A DNA stretch of 64,000 bases from Prevotella sp. (GTDB taxonomy: Bacteria; Bacteroidota; Bacteroidia; Bacteroidales; Bacteroidaceae), in the NCBI GenBank assembly GCA_016287755.1, contig JAEEWT010000001.1:248001-312000 (forward strand). The letters run 5' to 3'. Below, piece after piece: positions 8,410 through 16,011 of this stretch. The notes beneath the pieces are model-generated. The model ran no database searches. It saw only the letters and a program-made list of their open reading frames with translations, and was not told the origin of the DNA. Made by a program: the position numbers and the translations under genes. Each line of letters starts with the position of its first letter. Within the stretch, counting starts at the first letter, position 1.

Positions 8410-8736
8410 ATGAGAAGGGTTTATCTAGTTATTTGTGTGTGTTTCTTTATTAGCATGTTCACATCTTGCAATGAAGAAAGTGAATGGCAGTTTTCTTGTT
8501 CTGTCCATGCACGCTTCGATGTGCCTAACGCCTATGGGGTCTTTGATGAATACGACATTGTTGTTGATGTTTATAAACAGAAGAACAGAGACCAAGTATA
8601 TTACTCCGTGTTGAATGAGGACGGACTAAGATACAAAGCAGACCGTCCTTCGGTAATACCAGCAGGGTATTCACATAAAATCGTGAATTTCAGAAAGGGA
8701 GATAAAGTTGGAAACCTATACTTTAATCCATTTTAA
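8410..8736 (+). CDS. Small lipoprotein of unknown function
   Basis: The 108-residue product has a lipoprotein signal (lipobox FTSC, Cys20), so it should be anchored to the outer envelope. The mature part is beta-rich (WQFSCSVHARFDV, YDIVVDVYKQ) and matches no family I know. It lies 50 bp past the structured RNA and may be translated from the same transcript. It is the first of three small envelope genes. Confidence 0.7.
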   Translation: MRRVYLVICVCFFISMFTSCNEESEWQFSCSVHARFDVPNAYGVFDEYDIVVDVYKQKNRDQVYYSVLNEDGLRYKADRPSVIPAGYSHKIVNFRKGDKVGNLYFNPF

Positions 8737-8774
8737 GACTTAGCAATAACTAACAAAACAAAATTGAGTAGACG

Positions 8775-9137
8775 ATGAAAAAACTAGCGTTATTGTTATT
8801 ATTGATTACTATATCTATAGTATCATATAGCCAAACAACATTCAGACCTGTGAAGGCCACCATATCGGATAGCGAAGGAACATTTTCTTCCTCTTCTTTT
8901 AATTGTCCGAATATGATCGTTTACGATAAAGGTCATACGGTACTACTAACATGGGGAGGGGAAAGCATCTCTCTAAATAAGAGCAATAGCCCAGATACTT
9001 ATGTAGCATCGCAATCTAAATCCGGAACGATCATAAGATTTGTTGCCTACAGGAGTTCCAGTACAAAAAGAATCTATCTGGTAATTTGTACAACAAAAAG
9101 TAATGGTCAAAGTGTTGTTATCAATTTCAAACCATAA
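8775..9137 (+). CDS. Small secreted protein of unknown function
   Basis: This 120-residue protein has a clear signal peptide (MKKLALLLLLITISIVSYSQ). The mature part is strand-rich with serine/threonine-rich turns and resembles a single beta-sandwich. There is no recognised domain. It is 38 bp after the lipoprotein gene and 17 bp before the next, so it is likely in one operon. Confidence 0.7.
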   Translation: MKKLALLLLLITISIVSYSQTTFRPVKATISDSEGTFSSSSFNCPNMIVYDKGHTVLLTWGGESISLNKSNSPDTYVASQSKSGTIIRFVAYRSSSTKRIYLVICTTKSNGQSVVINFKP

Positions 9138-9154
9138 CTAAATACAATAACAAT

Positions 9155-9478
9155 ATGAAAAAGAATCTATTAAAATGCTTCTATAATATTAGGAGATGCA
9201 TGTCAATGACTGCTGCATTGCTATTATATAGTATACAATTAATGGCTGCGCCATCTGATCATGGAAGATGGTATTCTGATGATGACTCTGGACCATCTTC
9301 TCATTCGCCAGGCTTTTATATTTTTACGTTTATCATAGCTGCAATTATTATTTTTTTTATTATTGCATCAACTATAAAGGACGATAAAACTAGTAGTAAA
9401 GATAAAGGTTGCACTATCGTTTTTTTCCTGATACTTCTTGTTATTGGTTTTTTGTGTGTGGCATCATTATGTAAATAA
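9155..9478 (+). CDS. Small membrane protein of unknown function
   Basis: This 107-residue protein starts with a hydrophobic signal or anchor (about 15-32), has a short polar Asp/Ser-rich segment, then two strongly hydrophobic helices (about 50-70 and 84-104) separated by a lysine-rich loop (KDDKTSSKDKG). No family is recognised. It is the third of a tight trio of envelope genes that look like cargo of the element. Confidence 0.65.
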   Translation: MKKNLLKCFYNIRRCMSMTAALLLYSIQLMAAPSDHGRWYSDDDSGPSSHSPGFYIFTFIIAAIIIFFIIASTIKDDKTSSKDKGCTIVFFLILLVIGFLCVASLCK

Positions 9479-9905
9479 GCAGACGTGCACTAATGCAAGA
9501 ACTACTATCTTCGTGGACTCCTGCAGAAGAAAAACAATTCATTTCGACTACATTAGGATTTGGTTAACTTTTTATTGGGTAAAGACTGAAAGAATGCTCT
9601 GCTGCTTAGTGACTATTTCATAGGAAAGGTTTGTTATTATACCTTTATGTTAAAATGTCACTACAGATTTGCAGCGTTGGGTATTCTGGCTTTGCATATC
9701 CCGTTATAATAAAGGCTTTTCGTAACAAAGATCGCTTGTCCCACACAATACAAGTGAAAAAGAACCCATAACCGCCAGATACATTTTTTTCGGAATCAGC
9801 CTTGTTTCTTAAATAAATAATGATTATCATTGTAACAGTTAGGATAGAGAATAGGGAATCGTCTTTATGGGGCATTCCCTTCAATTTTTACGGGAACAGA
9901 ACAAA

Positions 9906-9947
9906 TTTTTTCAGATATACTATTCAAAAGCATGAAAAATATTCTGT
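9906..9947 (+). repeat. 42-bp imperfect direct repeat, copy 1
   Basis: It matches 10249-10290 at 32 of 42 positions by eye, including 18 identical bases (GCATGAAAAATATTCTGT) at 9930-9947. Confidence 0.6.
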
Positions 9948-10202
9948 ACCAGTTCTGTACCTTTAAAAAGAGTGCAGCAACAATCAACTGACAACTTGGA
10001 CTTGATCGCTGTGAGTCATTAAAAAGTAATATGACAAACACATAGAAAGTGACAAATAAGTTCTCCAGATAACATGCAAGAATGAAATAAGTCCCTTTTG
10101 AGGCTTCTAGAACTCTATAGGGCTACTGAAACAGATACAGTTGACAGTTTAGATTTAAGAAGTAAGATAATCGCTATATTATTATCAGATATATGGGGAA
10201 AT

Positions 10203-10233
10203 AAGAGGCGCATGTCAGCGTCTTTTATTTTCC
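10203..10233 (+). terminator. Terminator-like hairpin
   Basis: AAGAGGCGC pairs with GCGTCTTTT, with two G-T pairs and a six-base loop, and TTTATTTT follows. No gene clearly ends just before it. Confidence 0.4.
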
Positions 10234-10248
10234 TCGTAGTAGAACGGT

Positions 10249-10290
10249 TTTTTTCAAGGCTATCCTATAAATGCATGAAAAATATTCTGT
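10249..10290 (+). repeat. 42-bp imperfect direct repeat, copy 2
   Basis: This is the partner of 9906-9947; the identical 18-bp core is at 10273-10290. It ends 66 bp before the second helicase-like gene and may be an operator. Confidence 0.6.
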
Positions 10291-10356
10291 TCTAAAAACA
10301 TAGATAAAAACAGAGTCAGTAGATCATTCCTAAATAACCTCATATATCGTTTATAA

Positions 10357-11901
10357 ATGATAAAGACTATTTATGCAGGAAACGCTCGTTACCTTAGCGA
10401 GCTTTCTGAATTTCAAGACGGATTGCCTCATGGCATAGTCAATAAGACAAAAACAGATGTTGGCGGTACATTCTGTGCCGTAAATTGTAGATACAATTAC
10501 ATAATAGTGTGTCCATTCAGGGACTTGGTGGATAGCATTTCAGCTGATAAGAATAACAAGTACGCAGTATTCAAGTGCTATGGTGGCGTAAGAGAAAACC
10601 AGTTCCGAAAGTACATCAAAGACCACAAGATATACAAGATTGCTGTTACCTATGACAGTCTAGATAAACTCTTAAAGTGGATTGGGAACAACACTAATGG
10701 TTGGAAGATTCTAATAGACGAGTACCACCTCATTTTAGAAGATATGGATTATCGAGAGTCTGCGATCATGCGAATGTGCTGGAGCATACATAAGTTTAAC
10801 CATTATACATTTCTCTCTGCAACTCCGATAGATGAAGATTATGAAATCGATTTTTTCAAGATTTTACCCCACTACAAGGTTGTCTGGCCACAAGGTTTAC
10901 CCATAACAGTAAAGAAGATCAAGGCAACATGTTTACCACTTGGATTGGCCAAATATATTCGAATGTTTAAAGAAGAAGGTATCTACCTGCCAGATGTTAA
11001 TGGAGAGAGAAGGAGGGTTGAACAGCTATTCATCTTCTTAAACTCAGTAACGACAATAAAGCAGATCATTGACACACTTGAACTAGAAGAAGATGAAGTA
11101 AAGATCTGCTGTGCACAAAGACAACGTAACAGACTTATCCTAGGGAGATTCAAGAGAGAGTCCGCTATATCACCAAACAAGAGGATAAACTTCTTTACTA
11201 AAAAGAGCTTCCAAGGATGCAACCTGTTTTCTAATAATGGTCTTATTATTGTGGCTAGTGACGTACATAGAACACAAACGTTAGTGGATATAACTACAAC
11301 AATGGAGCAGATTAGTGGTAGGCTCAGAGAGAATGACGAGTACCACAATATCTTCCGAAACACAATGGTACACATTTACTCTACCAATAATAACATCTTG
11401 TCTCAGGAAGAGTTTGAAACTGTAATGCTTAGAAGGGAAGAGGCCGCAACTCATCTATTGACACTACAGGCAAAAGCAGATAAGGAAGAGTTGAATACTC
11501 TCATCAAGAGGGTCAACATCGAAAATGACATATTGTCTATAGAAGAAGGCCGATTAGTCCGTAATGAGTTAAAGAAGAAAGCATTTATCAGGAAACAAAA
11601 AATTAGAGAGGCATATAAAAACGGAATTAATCTGAGAGCAGCCTATAATAAATCAGAGAAGTTTGTGCAGACAAAACAAGCATACTGGGATGAGTTCGAT
11701 TTACAACTAGCACGCGCAGTAACAATTTCCTATGAGAAACTACTAAAAGACTATCTGGAGCATCCTTCAGAACAATACGAAATAGAATATCCAGAGTTCA
11801 AGGATTTTAGGCTATATCTCAAAGAGACTGAGATGAACAGCCTTAGATGGAACAAAGAAAGAATGATGAAAGCAGTGGAGGATAACAAGAAACTCCAGTA
11901 G
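10357..11901 (+). CDS. Second superfamily-2 helicase-like protein, paralogue of 4039-5850
   Basis: The 514 residues up to the first TAG carry the same motif order as the product of 4039-5850. Motif I-like NKTKTDVGGT spans 29-38, motif II DEYH is at 121-124, motif III SATP at 154-157, and motif VI QISGRLR at 318-324. The P-loop lysine position is Gly37. Overall identity to the paralogue looks low, so this is an old divergence rather than a recent duplication. The C-terminal part is rich in charged helices. The frame stays open past TAG 11899-11901, and the following residues resemble the paralogue's C-terminus, so the true protein may be about 588 residues. Confidence 0.72.
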   Translation: MIKTIYAGNARYLSELSEFQDGLPHGIVNKTKTDVGGTFCAVNCRYNYIIVCPFRDLVDSISADKNNKYAVFKCYGGVRENQFRKYIKDHKIYKIAVTYDSLDKLLKWIGNNTNGWKILIDEYHLILEDMDYRESAIMRMCWSIHKFNHYTFLSATPIDEDYEIDFFKILPHYKVVWPQGLPITVKKIKATCLPLGLAKYIRMFKEEGIYLPDVNGERRRVEQLFIFLNSVTTIKQIIDTLELEEDEVKICCAQRQRNRLILGRFKRESAISPNKRINFFTKKSFQGCNLFSNNGLIIVASDVHRTQTLVDITTTMEQISGRLRENDEYHNIFRNTMVHIYSTNNNILSQEEFETVMLRREEAATHLLTLQAKADKEELNTLIKRVNIENDILSIEEGRLVRNELKKKAFIRKQKIREAYKNGINLRAAYNKSEKFVQTKQAYWDEFDLQLARAVTISYEKLLKDYLEHPSEQYEIEYPEFKDFRLYLKETEMNSLRWNKERMMKAVEDNKKLQ

Positions 11902-12123
11902 GCTTTCAGGGCAATCTACAAAAGGGGAGCTTTCATCAGCAACAAGGATATGAAACTCTTGCTAACAGAACAGTTCCAGAGACTTGGTATCTCTTTGTCA
12001 CCCAAAGCAACTTAGATACTGAAATGCGACATCTACAGCGTAGAAAGATCTAGCTAGTACATAGATGGGAAGAAGGTGAATGGTTATCTGATGGGGGATC
12101 CCCTGTTTAACTTAAATATCTGA
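11899..12123 (+). other. In-frame continuation of the helicase-like gene across three TAG codons
   Basis: After TAG 11899-11901 the same frame reads AFRAIYKRGAFISNKDM and so on, meets TAG at 12013-12015 and 12055-12057, and ends at TGA 12121-12123. The continued residues (ISNKDMKLLLTEQFQRLGIS, later DGKKVNGYLM) line up in order with the paralogue's C-terminal segments (SAKTIKEKIKDIFTKLNIP, RIGRGYFLI). Either TAG is read through or recoded, probably as Gln as in some gut phages, or the 3' end has decayed by point mutations only. Confidence 0.6.
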
Positions 12124-12124
12124 T

Positions 12125-12544
12125 ATGATATACTTCATCAAGAGTGGTAACTACTGCAAGGTTGGCTATTCAAGAGATAAGGTTTCTTTCTTCAAAAGGA
12201 TGAGAACCTATCTTACACATAATCCTTCGTTCTAGGTTATGGATCTGAGAAAAGGAGATAAGATAACTGAAAAAAAGATCCACACACTGATTCCTCCAGA
12301 GCTATATCATTACGGAGAATGGTGTGTTTGGAATAAAGAGATAGCAAGGATATGGTTACAATACTATTAGATAGAAATCGAAGGATCTTTAGAAGATTAC
12401 TTCATCAATAGAAACAAGTTACTAAACAAAGCGATTGTCAATGAATACAAAGACTCACTTTACTTGAACTTCATTAGATATTTCAACAAGGAGTCAAATC
12501 TGGATCTGACAGAACCAGATGAAACAGAATGGAGAGCTCCTTAA
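12125..12544 (+). pseudogene. T5orf172 / GIY-YIG-like gene with two in-frame TAG codons
   Basis: From ATG 12125 one frame runs 139 codons to TAA 12542-12544, interrupted only by TAG at 12233-12235 and 12368-12370. The product has the T5orf172 pattern: MIYFIKSGNYCKVGYSRDK, then KRMRTYLTHNP, then E-x-x-IH and GEW. The family is known from phages and mobile elements and relates to GIY-YIG nucleases. The first TAG falls inside the domain with matching residues on both sides. The start is one base after the TGA of the preceding frame, as in an operon. It is typed as a pseudogene under the standard code; with TAG recoded it would be intact. Confidence 0.6.
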
Positions 12545-12718
12545 TCATAGTAAGTGGTACATCAAAGAGGCTATTCTCGATGGTGTGCCACTTTCCTTTT
12601 TTATATAAACAACGATACAGAGGAATGGTAATTTCCTAAGATTTGACAATACTTGATTATTTACATATCGCCCACAAACTTTTCTCAGTTCACATTCTTT
12701 TTTCTCATTAAAAATGAC

Positions 12719-12726
12719 TATCTTTG
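12719..12726 (+). promoter_or_regulatory. -7 box at the right end of the element
   Basis: TATCTTTG is a perfect -7 match pointing toward attR, 20 bp before the right-end phased repeats. No gene follows inside the element. Confidence 0.5.
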
Positions 12727-12745
12727 TGGTGTAATTTAAGGAAAA

Positions 12746-12774
12746 GTTGACCTATAGTTGACCCCGAGATTACA
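12746..12774 (+). repeat. Right-end array of GTTGACC repeats, 11-bp phased
   Basis: GTTGACC occurs at 12746-12752 and 12757-12763, with a degenerate third copy at 12768-12774, again 11 bp apart. Both ends have AAAAGTTKACCT, then the phased copies, then ATCATTAA, in the same orientation. The right end therefore looks like a second integrase-leader region without its integrase, or a matching set of arm sites. Confidence 0.6.
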
Positions 12775-12828
12775 CAGAGATCATTAACTTGTTGATAATG
12801 AGTCCACTGGAGATAATGGGGATAAAGC

Positions 12829-12871
12829 CTGTTAATCAGGGGGTCGTTGGTTCAAGCCCATCCTGAAGCGC
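12829..12871 (+). repeat. attR: 43-bp direct repeat, tRNA-Asn 3' fragment
   Basis: Identical to 712-754. It is a tRNA fragment lacking the acceptor 5' strand, D arm and part of the anticodon stem, so it is not a functional tRNA. Confidence 0.93.
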
Positions 12872-12873
12872 CC

Positions 12874-12900
12874 ATCCTCAACTTCGGTTGAGGATTTTTT
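12874..12900 (+). terminator. Original tRNA-Asn terminator, now beside attR
   Basis: ATCCTCAA (12874-12881) pairs with TTGAGGAT (12888-12895), followed by T. It most likely ended the tRNA transcript before insertion. Confidence 0.8.
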
Positions 12901-13005
12901 GTTTTATGGCTTCAGCATCCTCATTCCGTTCACATAGAGGAATCCAGACTTTTTGATTCCCAAATGTTAATAATTATTATTCCAGTGGAAATATTTGCAA
13001 AATAA

Positions 13006-13037
13006 TTTGGTTTATATTATAAACTTATTTATCTTTG
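13006..13037 (+). promoter_or_regulatory. Promoter of the membrane protein-regulator operon
   Basis: TTTG at 13006-13009 and TATCTTTG at 13030-13037 are 20 bp apart. The leader runs about 105 nt to the start codon at 13147. Confidence 0.7.
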
Positions 13038-13146
13038 CAGCGCAATCCGGATGAATTGTGCCTTTTCCTTCCTTTCTGCAGGAGGGAGGATGGGCGCAAA
13101 AGAGCGTTAGTCAACATCTTTTCAAATCATCAAAAGCAAAACAACA

Positions 13147-13773
13147 ATGGAAGAAAACAACAACATGACTGCCGAGCGCAGTCTGGAGATTATCACAGAA
13201 CAGATAGAGCGCAGTCAGCGCACGATCACCAAGAATGCTGCGCTGCCCTTGATGTGGTGGGGCATCTGCATCGTTATATTTGCGCCACTGATCGCTTACT
13301 TGTGGAAGAACCATGGCGGACCTATCTGGAATACGCTATGGGCTGCCATGTGGGTGATTGGCTTTATCGGTAATTGGATCATCGACAAAAAGAAAGAAAC
13401 CGTTCCAACAACATTCGTCAGCAAGACCTTAGGTCATGTATGGTCCACATTTGGCCTGTTCTGCGGAAGTATCGGTGTATTGTTCAGTCTGATCGGCACC
13501 GGTGTTCTGCCCTTGAAGCTGGTCATCCCCAATGAATATCTGTTCAGTTGCATCACGAGTTTCATCTCATTATGCTTCGGTATGAGTACATGCATCACGG
13601 GACGCGTCGTCAAAAACCGTCTCATCGAAAGATGTGGATTCATCGCAGGTTTGGGAGGATTCATAGCCGCCCTGTTCTTCTCTTCTTATCAGCAACTTTA
13701 TGTCATGGCAGGCGTTACCATCATCGCTCTCATCATTCCAGGAGTTGTGATTCATTTACAAAACAAGAAATAA
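13147..13773 (+). CDS. Multi-pass membrane protein of unknown function
   Basis: This 208-residue protein has a polar N-terminus (about 1-30) and about six hydrophobic helices, in paired arrangement (ALPLMWWGICIVIFAPLIA near 33-51, WVIGFIGNWII near 75, others to the C-terminus). No catalytic motif is visible. It is 12 bp upstream of a small winged-helix regulator. Pairs of this kind in Bacteroidetes often act as a self-regulating membrane unit, but that is inference. It lies outside the integrated element, on ordinary chromosome. Confidence 0.75.
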   Translation: MEENNNMTAERSLEIITEQIERSQRTITKNAALPLMWWGICIVIFAPLIAYLWKNHGGPIWNTLWAAMWVIGFIGNWIIDKKKETVPTTFVSKTLGHVWSTFGLFCGSIGVLFSLIGTGVLPLKLVIPNEYLFSCITSFISLCFGMSTCITGRVVKNRLIERCGFIAGLGGFIAALFFSSYQQLYVMAGVTIIALIIPGVVIHLQNKK

Positions 13774-13785
13774 GGAGGACCGTCT

Positions 13786-14079
13786 ATGTTCCAACCCTTA
13801 GACCCACTTCTGCACGCTGAGCTGCGACTGGCCGTCATGTCGCTGCTCATCAGTACCGACGAGGCCGAGTTCCCGTATATCAAGGAGCAGACGGGAGCCA
13901 CGGCGGGCAACCTGAGCGTGCAGGTCGACAAGCTGTCGGCAGCAGGTTATATCGAGGTCGAAAAGACCTTCAAGGGCAAGCGCCCTTGCACCATCTGCCG
14001 CATCACCGACAAAGGACGGCAAGCGTTCAAGACATACATCGAGGCGTTGAAATCGTATCTGGAGGTAAGTAAATCGTGA
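13786..14079 (+). CDS. Winged-helix transcriptional regulator (PF13601-like)
   Basis: This 97-residue one-domain protein has the winged-helix pattern LHAELRLAVMSLL, a recognition region TGATAGNLSVQVDKLSAAGYI and a wing KGKRPCTICRITDKGR. This matches the small MarR/ArsR-like family PF13601, dimeric DNA-binding repressors. It is cotranscribed with the membrane protein 12 bp upstream and probably regulates that operon. It is followed by a terminator shared with the convergent esterase gene. Confidence 0.88.
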   Translation: MFQPLDPLLHAELRLAVMSLLISTDEAEFPYIKEQTGATAGNLSVQVDKLSAAGYIEVEKTFKGKRPCTICRITDKGRQAFKTYIEALKSYLEVSKS

Positions 14080-14095
14080 AACGCCATAAAGAATA

Positions 14096-14126
14096 AAGGA
14101 GTTACGGGCAATCGCAACTCCTTTTT
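14096..14126 (+). terminator. Terminator between regulator and esterase
   Basis: AAGGAGTT (14096-14103) pairs with AACTCCTT (14116-14123) and a T run follows. It can serve the regulator and possibly the convergent esterase. Confidence 0.65.
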
Positions 14127-14131
14127 CCATC

Positions 14132-15673
14132 TCACTGACCACTGGCCTCGGCTTTCACCTTCCTCACGTACTGCATGAACCTGTCGATGAGACCTATTCC
14201 CACCATGTTCGGTGTTTCAATGAGCGTAGCACCGTTGTTGAACTGCATCACGGTCTTCTTCCCCTCCTCATACACAGGCCATTCAGGCAGTCCTGGTCCA
14301 TTGGGATTCAATGTCTTGGCGAAGTTCACCCAGTACTGCTGCATGATTTCCGAAACGGCTGCCTCCTGGGGATATCTCTCAGCATCTTTCAGGAAGGAAC
14401 CGTTCAGGTACATAATATCATCCGCATGTGCAGCCCCGCGACGGTTACCCTTGGCATAGACGGTACGATCCGATTTCTGCGCAAGGTAGGCCGAATACAC
14501 CGCACTCTTACCCGTCTTCTTCTGCAGTGTTGCCCAGGCATAGGCGGGCCACCCGAAATTCAAGTCGCGCACCACGTCGCGCACACTGTAATACGCCTGC
14601 TCGTCGGTATCGGCGGGATAGATGGCCAGTACGCTGTCCACATAGTTCTGGGGCAGACCGTTCATCTGCGCCTTATACTGCTCAGCCGTTTCAATCTCCA
14701 CCACAGCACCCTCGTCGCTGTTGTACATCAGCATCACGGGAACATCAGCATATTGACCAAGCTCATAGAGGTTATATACCTCATCCGTCAGCACCTTACC
14801 GTCGATGATGGGCGTACAAGCCATGAAGTTCACACCAGTGCCCGTGAGCGACTTCGCATCCATCGCACGCAGTTCGGCAATGGAGCTTTTCTGAAGCTGC
14901 TGCACGAACATACTGCCCAGCATCTCTGCCTGCTGCTGCGTTACCATACTCATAGACGACATAAAGGCGCCGCTCTGACTGATACAAGCGCGGAAAAGAC
15001 CTTTAGCCATGGGCGAGGCACAAAGAATGTTACAGTTCATGGCACCGGCCGACTCGCCGAAGATAGTCACCTTCGAGGGATCACCGCCGAAGTTCTTGAT
15101 GTTCCGCTGAATCCACTGCAAGGCGAAGATCTGATCCAGAAGACCGTAGTTGCCTGAAGTGCCGTCAGCCGACTCCTTACTCAGCTCAGGATGTGCCAGG
15201 AATCCCAAGGCACCCGCACGATACTCAATGCTCACCGTTACCACGCCCCTACGCGCCAAACTCTGCCACAGCTCTGCTCCATAATGCTCTGTCTTCCAAC
15301 TGCCGCCGTGGATATACACCATCACGGGCAGTGCATCGGTAACCGACTTAGCAGGAGTAACCACACTCAGGTACAAGCAGTCCTCGCTCATCATATCATA
15401 CGTCACGTCATCACGTTCCGGTTGCGGAGGCCACTTGGCACACTCCTCTGCCTTCAGCACCCCTTCCCACGGTTTCGCCGGCTGAGGAGCCTTCCATCTG
15501 AGTTCACCCACTGGCGGAGCTGCAAAAGGTATCGCCTTATACACGGCCAGATCTGTTCCATCGAGGACACCCTCCACATCCCCCGTTTCCACATGCGTTT
15601 TCAATAAAGGCTGAGCCTGTGCAGCCACCACAACAAGCAGTCCGCAGACCGCAATGAATAGTTTTTTCTTCAT
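14132..15673 (-). CDS. Type-B carboxylesterase
   Basis: This 513-residue alpha/beta hydrolase has a signal peptide (MKKKLFIAVCGLLVVVAAQA). The oxyanion region is VYIHGGSW, the nucleophile elbow GESAG puts Ser near 208, an acidic residue lies in the NSDEGAVVE segment, and the catalytic His lies in AAHADD near the C-terminus. Type-B carboxylesterases cleave acyl esters; beside these glycosidases, removal of acetyl or feruloyl groups from plant glycans is plausible. It is separated from the glycosidase operon by 338 bp containing a terminator, so it is probably transcribed separately. Confidence 0.88.
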   Translation of the reverse strand: MKKKLFIAVCGLLVVVAAQAQPLLKTHVETGDVEGVLDGTDLAVYKAIPFAAPPVGELRWKAPQPAKPWEGVLKAEECAKWPPQPERDDVTYDMMSEDCLYLSVVTPAKSVTDALPVMVYIHGGSWKTEHYGAELWQSLARRGVVTVSIEYRAGALGFLAHPELSKESADGTSGNYGLLDQIFALQWIQRNIKNFGGDPSKVTIFGESAGAMNCNILCASPMAKGLFRACISQSGAFMSSMSMVTQQQAEMLGSMFVQQLQKSSIAELRAMDAKSLTGTGVNFMACTPIIDGKVLTDEVYNLYELGQYADVPVMLMYNSDEGAVVEIETAEQYKAQMNGLPQNYVDSVLAIYPADTDEQAYYSVRDVVRDLNFGWPAYAWATLQKKTGKSAVYSAYLAQKSDRTVYAKGNRRGAAHADDIMYLNGSFLKDAERYPQEAAVSEIMQQYWVNFAKTLNPNGPGLPEWPVYEEGKKTVMQFNNGATLIETPNMVGIGLIDRFMQYVRKVKAEASGQ

Positions 15674-15773
15674 TTAAGTAATCGTATTTGAAATTATCTT
15701 CTGTGCATTAGATGCACTTTCTTGACAAAAAGTTTCAGAAAAAGGAGAAAAATTTCTTGCAGGGTTAGGGTAA

Positions 15774-15883
15774 ACATTCAACTTTTGAGTGTTTACCTCT
15801 ATTAAATCTCATCTATTGTATTGAACATTAATAAGTTTATATCCATTTCTCTGTCTACTTTCCCTCCACCTTGCTTCTATCTC
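15774..15883 (+). repeat. Dispersed ~110-bp repeat, copy 1
   Basis: The first 35 bp (15774-15808) are identical to 41573-41607, and the rest aligns well, including the CTACTTTCCCTC tract. A hairpin AAACATTCAA/TTGAGTGTTT sits at its left end. Copy 2 lies beyond the far end of the PUL. The remainder of 15674-16011 holds the esterase leader and the terminator at 15954-16000. Confidence 0.75.
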
Positions 15884-15953
15884 TAAAACTGATTCTCATA
15901 GCATTATGTTTGATTTTGAATAAGATTTTGTTGGATGTCTCGCCGAAGGCAAT

Positions 15954-16000
15954 CAAAAAAAGAAAGCGAACACAGATTCGTGTGATCAGTGTTCGCTTTC
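15954..16000 (-). terminator. Terminator of the GH97-DUF1680 operon
   Basis: GAAAGCGAACAC (15962-15973) pairs perfectly with GTGTTCGCTTTC (15989-16000). On the minus strand the hairpin is followed by a T run (A tract 15955-15961). Confidence 0.85.
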
Positions 16001-16011
16001 TTTATAAACAA

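Larger units (their letters stand above)
9479..10356. other. 878-bp stretch without a convincing gene
   Basis: Frames here are short or start from weak codons. A 24-codon frame from 9493, a minus-strand frame 9645-9884 and a plus frame 10098-10295 have no recognisable domain or good start context. The stretch contains a pair of 42-bp imperfect repeats and one terminator-like hairpin. It is the largest non-coding stretch inside the element and may hold regulatory sites for the second helicase-like gene. Confidence 0.55.
712..12871. mobile_element. 12.1-kb integrative element in tRNA-Asn
   Basis: The element is delimited by the 43-bp att repeats and carries a tyrosine integrase beside attL. 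Contents in order are integrase, two unknown genes, an SF2 helicase-like gene, iteron-like repeats, DUF3871, a serine resolvase, a structured RNA, three small envelope proteins, a second SF2 helicase-like gene and a T5orf172-like gene. Nearly all genes lie on the plus strand. I see no relaxase, coupling protein, capsid, terminase or toxin-antitoxin pair, so it is not a recognisable conjugative transposon or complete prophage. An integrated plasmid-like replicon, a phage satellite or a decayed phage-plasmid are possible. It is more AT-rich than the flanking chromosome. Confidence 0.88.

Noticed and set aside
9645..9884. 79-residue minus-strand frame in the gene-free stretch of the element
   Set aside because: No start context, no recognisable domain and opposite orientation to all neighbours; it cannot be supported.
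10098..10295. 65-residue frame upstream of the second helicase-like gene
   Set aside because: It needs a TTG start, overlaps a terminator-like hairpin and a 42-bp repeat, and has no domain.
12829..12871. Second tRNA-Asn
   Set aside because: Only the 3' part from the anticodon loop is present; it is the attR copy.
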